From Flavipsychrobacter sp964461535 (GTDB taxonomy: Bacteria; Bacteroidota; Bacteroidia; Chitinophagales; Chitinophagaceae), in the NCBI GenBank assembly GCA_964461535.1, contig CAYWUY010000015.1:1-50949 (forward strand): a stretch of 50,949 nucleotides of DNA, in the 5' to 3' direction. Positions within the stretch are counted from its first letter, which is position 1, and each line of letters begins with the position of its first letter. Shown one piece after another: positions 16,291-21,923 of the stretch. Below the pieces are notes generated by a model. That model was not told the DNA's origin and ran no database searches. It worked only from the letters and a program-made list of their open reading frames with translations. The position numbers and the translations under genes are program-made.

Positions 16291-17619
16291 CTAGTATTTA
16301 TTTGTGTCTATTTCCCCTCTTGTTCTGTCTAGTTCTATTTTACTTTGTATGGTTTGATATAGCATATTTACATAGTTTAGCTCAGCGGTTTGTAAATCGC
16401 TTTCTGCTAATACAACCTCAATATATTTTTTTATTCCTTCGTTATATTGAAGCTTTACAATTTCGTATACTTCCTTAGCCAGCCTTACATTTTCTTTATT
16501 TGTATTCAGTAGTTTTAAGTTGCTTTTGTAATTCCCTAGTGCAGATACAAATTCACTATATATTCCTATTTCCAGATTGGTTTTGTCCCAGTCTGTTTTT
16601 TCTTCTTGTAGCTTTGCTACCTGTAGATTATTAATTCTTTTTAGGCCAGAGAAAATGGGTACACTTAGTTGTAAGCCAGCCAGAGAATTAGGATATGCTG
16701 CTTTATATAAGTCTGAGAAATTGCTGTTTTGAAACTGGTTGTTGTAAGTGTAGAATGCAGACAAAGTTGGGATAAAACCTGTTTTATAGTACTGTGTTGT
16801 TTCGTGCTGTATGTTTTTAGTAAGTAGTAATAGCCTATACTCTGGACGCTTGTACATTACAGGTGGTATTGTTGTGTCGGTATACACTTGCTGTATTAGA
16901 GCTGTTGTATCGGCCTTCACTGTAATGTTATCTGTAAGGGGTACACCCATAGTAGATTTTAGAGAGCTATAAGCTACGTTTACGTTTTGTGTTGCACTAT
17001 ATAGTTGAGACACAGAGTTGTTTAGTGAAATAGTTGCTTGCTTGAAATCGACTTTATCTGCTATACCTCCATTATATCTATACAGCGCGTCATTGTAGTT
17101 TTTTCTCAATCTAAGTGTGTCTTCTTGAATGATTTTCATCTTATCTGCTGCTAGCAATACGTTATAGTATGCCGTGCTTACATCTACTACTAGCGATACT
17201 TTACTTAATGCTTCAGTTTCTTTAGCTACCTGCTGGTATAATGCCGCAGTTTTGCCTGCCAAAAGTGCATCATTGCTGAACAAGTTTTGCGTAACTGCAA
17301 GCTGTGGAGTAGAAGAATTTGCCACCCCGGTTTTTATGGCCTGTAATGAGCCCCCTACTCTAAGGAACGAAGTGGGTAATTCTAAATAATGCTGGTAGTT
17401 TGCGTTAAGTGTTATTTGAGGTAACCAACTGCTGAGTGCAATCAGTTTATTTTTCTTAGCTATGCTAAGATCTATAACAGATTTGTTATAACTGGCTTGG
17501 TGCTTTATGGCATATGCAATGCATTCATCTAGTGTAAAAAATGTAGGAGATGTGGGTTGCGCTGTGCATGCAGCCGATGCGAAAAGTATGATGAGTATGG
17601 AATATAGCTTAGCTTGCAT
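16291..17619 (-). CDS. TolC-like outer-membrane efflux channel
   Basis: A 442-residue outer-membrane efflux protein. It has a signal peptide (LYSILIILFASAACTAQ) followed by FTLDECIAYAIKHQ, the usual start of an outer-membrane efflux repeat. The two coiled-coil/beta-hairpin halves are visible, with YNVLLAADKMKIIQEDTLRL (about 165) in the first and VRLAKEVYEIVKLQYNEGIKK (about 390) in the second. It is the first gene of the efflux operon. A -7 motif (17673-17680) and a 16-bp palindrome (17633-17648) lie upstream. Confidence 0.92.
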   Translation of the reverse strand: MQAKLYSILIILFASAACTAQPTSPTFFTLDECIAYAIKHQASYNKSVIDLSIAKKNKLIALSSWLPQITLNANYQHYLELPTSFLRVGGSLQAIKTGVANSSTPQLAVTQNLFSNDALLAGKTAALYQQVAKETEALSKVSLVVDVSTAYYNVLLAADKMKIIQEDTLRLRKNYNDALYRYNGGIADKVDFKQATISLNNSVSQLYSATQNVNVAYSSLKSTMGVPLTDNITVKADTTALIQQVYTDTTIPPVMYKRPEYRLLLLTKNIQHETTQYYKTGFIPTLSAFYTYNNQFQNSNFSDLYKAAYPNSLAGLQLSVPIFSGLKRINNLQVAKLQEEKTDWDKTNLEIGIYSEFVSALGNYKSNLKLLNTNKENVRLAKEVYEIVKLQYNEGIKKYIEVVLAESDLQTAELNYVNMLYQTIQSKIELDRTRGEIDTNKY

Positions 17620-17632
17620 GTGCTGAAATGAA

Positions 17633-17648
17633 ATAAATGGTCATTTAT
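17633..17648. promoter_or_regulatory. candidate repressor operator of the RND operon
   Basis: ATAAATG-GT-CATTTAT, a perfect 7-bp inverted repeat with a 2-bp spacer. It lies between the -7 motif (17673-17680) and the TolC-like start codon (17619), a normal place for a TetR- or MarR-type repressor site. No regulator gene is adjacent. Confidence 0.4.
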
Positions 17649-17672
17649 ATATGAAATTATCTTAAAAACAAG

Positions 17673-17680
17673 CAAAGTTA
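17673..17680 (-). promoter_or_regulatory. RND operon -7 promoter element
   Basis: Minus-strand TAACTTTG followed by C, an exact TAnnTTTG match 54 bp before the start codon at 17619. Confidence 0.6.
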
Positions 17681-17906
17681 TCCATATCATTCAAAATAGA
17701 TGTAGCTACAACTATTGATTTTGTATTACCCATGTATAGGTTTCCTATTCGTAATGTTTATTGCATTTATATACACGTACATAAACTCGTCTAAATACTA
17801 TTACACATACTATTTCAGTACTTATTTTAACAATTTCATATCGTCATTTTGTAGTGTTTGGTCTGTTATTAAGTATTTATTGAGGGCTATAGATAAACTA
17901 TATCTC

Positions 17907-17935
17907 TTGGTATGATTACTTTTTGTTTAAATTTG
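17907..17935 (+). promoter_or_regulatory. promoter of the SDR-cryptochrome operon
   Basis: TTG at 17907-17909, 18 bp, then TAAATTTG at 17928-17935. This fits the Bacteroidota housekeeping consensus (TTTG, about 19 bp, TAnnTTTG). Transcription would start near 17942, which rules out the upstream TTG codon at 17923 as start and supports the ATG at 17968. Confidence 0.7.
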
Positions 17936-17967
17936 TAAAGAAAAAATTAAACAAAATTATTCTTCAG

Positions 17968-18648
17968 ATGGCGACATATTTAGTAGTTGGTGCTTCTTCG
18001 GGCATAGGTGCGTGCATACAATCACTTTTACAACAAGAAGGTAACAGGGTTATAACTATATCAAGAAGAGCTAATGAAAGCTCTGATTTGCATATTAGTG
18101 CAGATATACTTCAGGACGAATTGCCTAAGATAGACGAAGTTATTGACGGAATAGTGTATTGCCCTGGTAGTATTTTGTTGAAGCCGTTCAGAGGGTTGAA
18201 ATTAACAGATTTCAAATCTGATTGGGATATAAATGTGGGAGGTGCCATAAAAGTTTTACAGCAGTATACTCCTAATCTTCAGAGTAGTACCCATCCCAGT
18301 GTGGTTTTGTTTAGCACAGTAGCAGTTAGTATTGGTATGCCATTTCATTCTTCTATAGCAGCTGCTAAAGGGGCAGTAGAAGGCTTGGTGAAATCGCTGG
18401 CTGCAGAGTGGGCTCCTAAAATTAGAGTTAATGCTATAGCTCCGTCGCTTACAGATACTCCGTTAGCAGGAAAGCTACTTGATACTGAAGCTAAAAGGAC
18501 AGCTTCGGCGGATAGGCATCCTTTAAAAACTGTAGGCAAGCCAGAAGATATTGCTCAGTTGGCTCATTTTTTACTTAGTGAGAAATCGGCATTTATGACG
18601 GGGCAAACATTACATATAGATGGAGGCATAAGTAGTGTAAAAGTATAG
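17968..18648 (+). CDS. SDR-family oxidoreductase-like protein without the catalytic Tyr
   Basis: A 226-residue Rossmann protein. The cofactor loop is VVGASSGIG (residues 6-14) and the C-terminus has the usual IRVNAIAPSLTDTPLA and MTGQTLHIDGGIS segments. In classical SDRs the active site is Tyr-x-x-x-Lys; here the sequence is SSIAAAKGAVEG, with Ile130 in the Tyr position and Lys134 retained. A Ser-Thr pair occupies the usual Ser region (LFSTVAV). So nucleotide binding is likely but standard Tyr-based hydride chemistry is doubtful. The ATG at 17968 is chosen because the promoter at 17907-17935 covers the only upstream alternative. It is the first gene of the cryptochrome operon, 3 bp before the DUF2256 gene. 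Confidence 0.85.
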   Translation: MATYLVVGASSGIGACIQSLLQQEGNRVITISRRANESSDLHISADILQDELPKIDEVIDGIVYCPGSILLKPFRGLKLTDFKSDWDINVGGAIKVLQQYTPNLQSSTHPSVVLFSTVAVSIGMPFHSSIAAAKGAVEGLVKSLAAEWAPKIRVNAIAPSLTDTPLAGKLLDTEAKRTASADRHPLKTVGKPEDIAQLAHFLLSEKSAFMTGQTLHIDGGISSVKV

Positions 18649-18651
18649 TTG

Positions 18652-18804
18652 ATGCATAAAAAAGTTAATCTGCCTACGAAGGTTTGTATAGTGTGTACCA
18701 GACCATTCACGTGGAGAAAGAAATGGGAAAAGGTATGGGATGAGGTTAAATACTGTAGTGATAAATGTAGAATGAGTAAGAGTAAAATAAATAAGCCATC
18801 TTGA
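18652..18804 (+). CDS. DUF2256 family zinc-ribbon-like small protein (50 aa)
   Basis: A 50-residue basic peptide, easy to miss because of its size. It has the DUF2256 pattern: NLPTKVCIVCTRPFTW, then RKKWEKVWDEVKYCSDKC. The four cysteines (12, 15, 35, 39; C-x2-C and C-x3-C) look like a zinc site. The family's function is unknown, but in many bacteria it is encoded beside cryptochrome/photolyase genes, as here. It starts 3 bp after the SDR stop, and its TGA stop (18802-18804) overlaps the TTG start of the cryptochrome gene (18801), so translation of the two is probably coupled. Confidence 0.88.
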   Translation: MHKKVNLPTKVCIVCTRPFTWRKKWEKVWDEVKYCSDKCRMSKSKINKPS

Positions 18805-20059
18805 GTAATAAGTCTGTTTTTATAATTTTTCCCCATCAGCTTTTTAATGTCAGTTACTTGCCTAAAGTAGCAGATGAATACGTATTGATAGAAGAGTCAT
18901 TATTTTTTAATCAGTATAATTTTCATAAAAGTAAGTTGGTCTTTCATAGGGCTAGCATGAAGTGTTATGAAAGTTATTTAATGCAAAGTGGACTTACAGT
19001 TAGGTACGTAACTGCTCAGGAAGCAATGGGGGATGTCAGGGTGTTTATTTCCAAATTGTTTGAAGAGAAATGCGTTGCACTCCACACGTATACATTGGCA
19101 GATGATTGGTTACNNNNNNNNNNNNNNNNNNNNNNNNNNNNNNNNNNNNNNNNNNNNNNNNNNNNNNNNNNNNNNNNNNNNNNNNNNNNNNNNNNNNNNN
19201 NNNNNNNNNNNNNAACATAGGTAGTATAGATTCCTTTGTTTATCCCATATCGCATGATGATGCTGTAAAGTGGTTAGATAAGTTTTTGGATGAACGGTTT
19301 TTGCATTTTGGTGTGTATGAAGATGCTATACAGCGAGATGGAAATTTTTTATTTCATAGTGTATTATCTCCACTCATAAATTCAGGTTTGCTTACTTCTA
19401 AAGAGGTAGTAGATAAGGCTCTTGGTTATGCACTTAATCATAATATTCCAATAGCATCGTTAGAGGGGTTTGTTAGGCAGATAATAGGTTGGCGTGAGTA
19501 TATGTATGGGGTTTATTTAACTAAGGGTGTACAACAGAGAACTTCAAATTATTGGAATTTTAGTGCTAGCATGCCTGATTGTTTTTATTCAGCTACAACA
19601 GGTATTGCGCCTATAGATACTACGATAAAGAAGCTGTTGGCAACCTCTTATAATCACCACATTGAGAGACTGATGCTGCTAGGTAATTTTATGTTACTCT
19701 GCGAGATTCATCCTAATGAAGTATACAGATGGTTTATGGAACTCTATATAGATGCGTACGATTGGGTAATGGTACCTAATATATATGGTATGAGTCAGTT
19801 TGCAGATGGAGGAATGATAACCGGTAAGCCCTACATAAGTAGTAGCAATTATGTATTAAAAATGAGCGACTACACTAAAGGTGCTTGGTGTAGTGTATGG
19901 GATGGCTTGTTTTGGAGATTTATGAACAAACAGCGTGAATTCTTTTTGTCTAACCCACGGCTGGGTATGCTTATAAAAACCTATGATAAAATGTCTGCTG
20001 AACAGAAGAATACACATCTAAAACTAGCAGACGATTTTCTAAATAAACTACATGTATAA
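18801..20059 (+). CDS. cryptochrome/photolyase, FeS-BCP (PhrB)-like, interrupted by an assembly gap
   Basis: Two parts flank 100 N (19114-19213). The first 104 codons (SVFIIFPHQLFNVSYLP onward) are the start of the alpha/beta antenna domain. The 281 codons after the gap carry the FAD-binding domain: LEGFVRQIIGWREYM, YNHHIERLMLLGNFM, IDAYDWVMVPNIYGMSQFADGG and a closing helical tail. This is the COG3046 family, which includes the (6-4) photolyase PhrB. The two parts are in different frames across the N run, which is expected if the gap length is a placeholder. Relatives have about 500 residues, so roughly 105-120 residues are missing. The start is a TTG overlapping the DUF2256 stop; no ATG or GTG start is available. 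The segment MSDYTKGAWCSVWDGLFW lacks the paired cysteines and CPF motif that hold the 4Fe-4S cluster in PhrB. Confidence 0.88.
19114..19213. other. assembly gap (100 N)
   Basis: Exactly 100 N, the usual placeholder for a gap of unknown size. It falls inside the cryptochrome gene. The flanking reading frames do not match across 100 bp, and family length suggests that about 315-360 bp are really missing. Confidence 0.95.
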
Positions 20060-21159
20060 TGCAGCAATTTAGTACAGATTATAATGATGTTTTAGCAGCG
20101 GTAGAGAGGGTCAATCCCGTTAAATATGCATCTACAAGAAATTATGAAGATGGCTGGGTGACAAAATTATCACCATATATATCTAGAGGGTTAATTTCTA
20201 CAAAGCATGTTTTAGATAGTGTAGTAAATAGAGGTTACAAGCCCTATGAATATCTTAAACTAATGCAAGAACTGGCTTGGCGCGAATATTTTTATGAAAT
20301 ATGGTGGGCTAAAGGAGACGCAATATTCAACGATTTAAAACAGCCACAGGGCGGTGTTATTCACTATGGGCTGCTAGAAGTCTTAGTGCATTCTAAAACA
20401 GGTATTAATGCCATAGATAAGGCAATAGACGCTTTGTATGCTACCGGGTATATGCACAATCATTTACGCATGTATGTGGCTGCTATTGCTACTAATTTTA
20501 TTGGAGCGCATTGGTCGATGCCTGCTAAGTGGATGTACTATCATTTGCTAGATGGCGACATAGCAAGTAATACTTGTAGTTGGCAATGGGTAGCCGGTTG
20601 TATGGGTAAAAAGTACATCATGAACCAAGAGAATATTAATAAATATTGTGGCAATAACCAATTTAGTACACCGCTAGATACACCATATGAAAGCTTGCCG
20701 CCAATAGGTAGCGTGCAAGAATGGGTACCACAATGTAGTATGGATTTTGTTACACCATTACATAAGTATAACAACTCAGTGTATGTAGATAAAGATAAAC
20801 CCTTACTACTCTATCATAGTTACCATTTGGACCCTAATTGGCGACCAAGTATTGACGCTAATAGAATACTTGTATTAGAACCATCTCATTTTGAGAGATT
20901 TCCTGTGAGTAGCCATGTTTTAGATTTTATAGTTGGTCTGTCTAAAAATATTGATGGGTTACAAATATTTGTTGGTGAAGTAGGAGATATTCCGTCCTTA
21001 AGCGATTGTGCTTTTATAGCTACCAAAGAGCATCCTTCTGTCACTCACTATCCGGGTATAAAAGACAGACAGGAAAAGATTTTTGAGAATGTTACAGGAT
21101 ATTATCCCTCATTTTTTAATTATTGGAAACAATGCGAAAAAACACTGAAGAAAAAGTAA
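20059..21159 (+). CDS. photolyase-related protein with FAD-binding domain first and alpha/beta domain last
   Basis: A 366-residue protein. Residues 1-205 match the C-terminal FAD-binding domain of photolyases: RNYEDGWVTKLSPYISRGLI, LAWREYFYEIW (Trp74), YATGYMHNHLRMYVAAIATN, WMYYHLLDGDIASNTCSWQW (Trp175/Trp177). After a linker, residues 247-360 look like a short alpha/beta domain: strand LLLYHSYHLDP, strand RILVLEPSHFERFPVS, helix HVLDFIVGLSK, strand GLQIFVGEV, strand CAFIATKEHP. That order resembles the photolyase antenna domain, which normally lies at the N-terminus. The protein is annotated in related genomes simply as a deoxyribodipyrimidine photolyase or FAD-binding protein. The start overlaps the previous stop (TAATG), and the stop overlaps the next start (TAATG). 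Repair activity is not established. Confidence 0.85.
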   Translation: MQQFSTDYNDVLAAVERVNPVKYASTRNYEDGWVTKLSPYISRGLISTKHVLDSVVNRGYKPYEYLKLMQELAWREYFYEIWWAKGDAIFNDLKQPQGGVIHYGLLEVLVHSKTGINAIDKAIDALYATGYMHNHLRMYVAAIATNFIGAHWSMPAKWMYYHLLDGDIASNTCSWQWVAGCMGKKYIMNQENINKYCGNNQFSTPLDTPYESLPPIGSVQEWVPQCSMDFVTPLHKYNNSVYVDKDKPLLLYHSYHLDPNWRPSIDANRILVLEPSHFERFPVSSHVLDFIVGLSKNIDGLQIFVGEVGDIPSLSDCAFIATKEHPSVTHYPGIKDRQEKIFENVTGYYPSFFNYWKQCEKTLKKK

Positions 21160-21431
21160 TGGAATTAAGTGCGGTAGATATTGATAGAATTATAGAGATG
21201 GCTTGGGAAGACCGTACTACATTTGATGCAATAACAGCGCAATTTGGGATAAGCGAGGCGGAAGTTATTCGCCTAATGAGAAATCAAATGAAGCCATCTT
21301 CATTCAAGATGTGGAGAGAGCGAGTGCAGGGTAGGGAAACGAAACATGCTGCACTTAGAGCGAATGGAATTGATCGCTTTAAGTGCAGCATGCAGAGGGT
21401 TATATCTATGAATAAAATCAGTAAACGCTAG
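21159..21431 (+). CDS. TIGR03643 family protein
   Basis: A 90-residue basic protein with the family pattern: IDRIIEMAWEDRTTFDAI, FGISEAEVIRLMRNQMKPSS, FKMWRERVQGRETKHAALR. The first half reads as a helix-turn-helix-like fold. An ATG at 21132 is also in frame, but the ATG at 21159 overlaps the preceding stop as TAATG, as between the two previous genes, and fits the usual start of the family. Members commonly sit beside cryptochrome/photolyase genes; function unknown. Last gene of the operon. Its stop (21429-21431) directly abuts the stop of the convergent lipoprotein gene at 21432. A long hairpin lies inside its 3' end. Confidence 0.85.
   Translation: MELSAVDIDRIIEMAWEDRTTFDAITAQFGISEAEVIRLMRNQMKPSSFKMWRERVQGRETKHAALRANGIDRFKCSMQRVISMNKISKR
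21345..21392. repeat. 19-bp stem hairpin inside the TIGR03643 coding sequence
   Basis: Arms 21345-21363 and 21374-21392 are complementary over 19 bp with one mismatch that is a G-U pair in RNA; the loop is 10 nt. It lies in the last third of the gene. There is no intergenic space for a terminator between this operon and the convergent gene, so it may act as the operon's 3' end structure while still coding. Confidence 0.75.
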
Positions 21432-21806
21432 TTACTGTCTAATTACTCTTATGTTGTAGCTTGTATCAGGTACAGGTCCTACCGCCAAACAGCTCACGCA
21501 GTTTTGTGCAGTGCTGCCAGTAAAACGGAAGCTAAAAGTATCGTTGATTGAAAATCCATCAGGATTGTAAGTGCATGGGTTTGCTATACGAAATACGTTG
21601 TCGTACTTTTTGGTAGTAGTACCATCATTGTAAGACCATCCGTCTTGTCCGTATGGGCTATATTTATCTGCTATTTGCACTGTAATATAGTTGCAAGTAG
21701 AGGTAAGTACACGACCTTTAAAGACAGGTCCATCACCAGATTTTCCACAAGACATTACACCTGATATTGCAATAGTAACACCTAATATCGCAAGTATTTT
21801 TTTCAT
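21432..21806 (-). CDS. hypothetical lipoprotein (124 aa)
   Basis: A 124-residue protein from the ATG at 21806 (MKKILAILGVTIAISGVMSC); a more distal ATG at 21836 would put ten charged residues before the signal. The signal ends in the lipobox GVMSC, followed by a Gly/Ser-rich start of the mature chain. The mature part has paired cysteines (TSTCNY, NPCTYN, QNCVSC) and beta-strand character. I do not recognise a family. It lies 117 bp downstream of dnaB on the same strand, and its stop codon touches that of the cryptochrome operon. Confidence 0.75.
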   Translation of the reverse strand: MKKILAILGVTIAISGVMSCGKSGDGPVFKGRVLTSTCNYITVQIADKYSPYGQDGWSYNDGTTTKKYDNVFRIANPCTYNPDGFSINDTFSFRFTGSTAQNCVSCLAVGPVPDTSYNIRVIRQ

Positions 21807-21923
21807 AAAAGGCTCTCTGTTTTTTAGTTTATTCATTAGTTTTTTACTTAATGAATTAAAATTGCATGGCTAAGGTAAATAAATAATACCTGTTTTACAA
21901 TCTCAATTGTTCAAATTTCGTGC

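Larger units (their letters stand above)
17620..17967. other. divergent intergenic region, RND operon / cryptochrome operon
   Basis: 348 bp with no convincing gene. It contains a palindrome at 17633-17648 and a minus-strand -7 motif at 17673-17680 for the efflux operon, and a plus-strand TTG-N18-TAAATTTG promoter at 17907-17935 for the SDR/cryptochrome operon. The open plus-strand frame at 17715-17915 is low-complexity Tyr/Phe/Ile and was not accepted. Between 17700 and 17900 I see nothing but AT-rich sequence. Confidence 0.6.

Noticed and set aside
17173..17389. Plus-strand open frames inside the RND, pyrG, copA, ade and other minus-strand genes
   Set aside because: They lie antisense to well-recognised proteins and show only mirrored composition.
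17715..17915. Plus-strand open frame of 66 codons between the RND and cryptochrome operons
   Set aside because: AT-driven Tyr/Phe/Ser composition, no start signal, and no conserved pattern; better explained as spacer.
19106..20059. Second half of the cryptochrome as a separate gene
   Set aside because: Its apparent start lies at the edge of the N run, and the sequence is the C-terminal FAD domain of the gene starting at 18801; the split is caused by the gap.
17907..21431. Cryptochrome operon as a recent foreign island
   Set aside because: Base composition, codon style and promoter type match the flanking genes; no integrase, tRNA or repeats at the borders.
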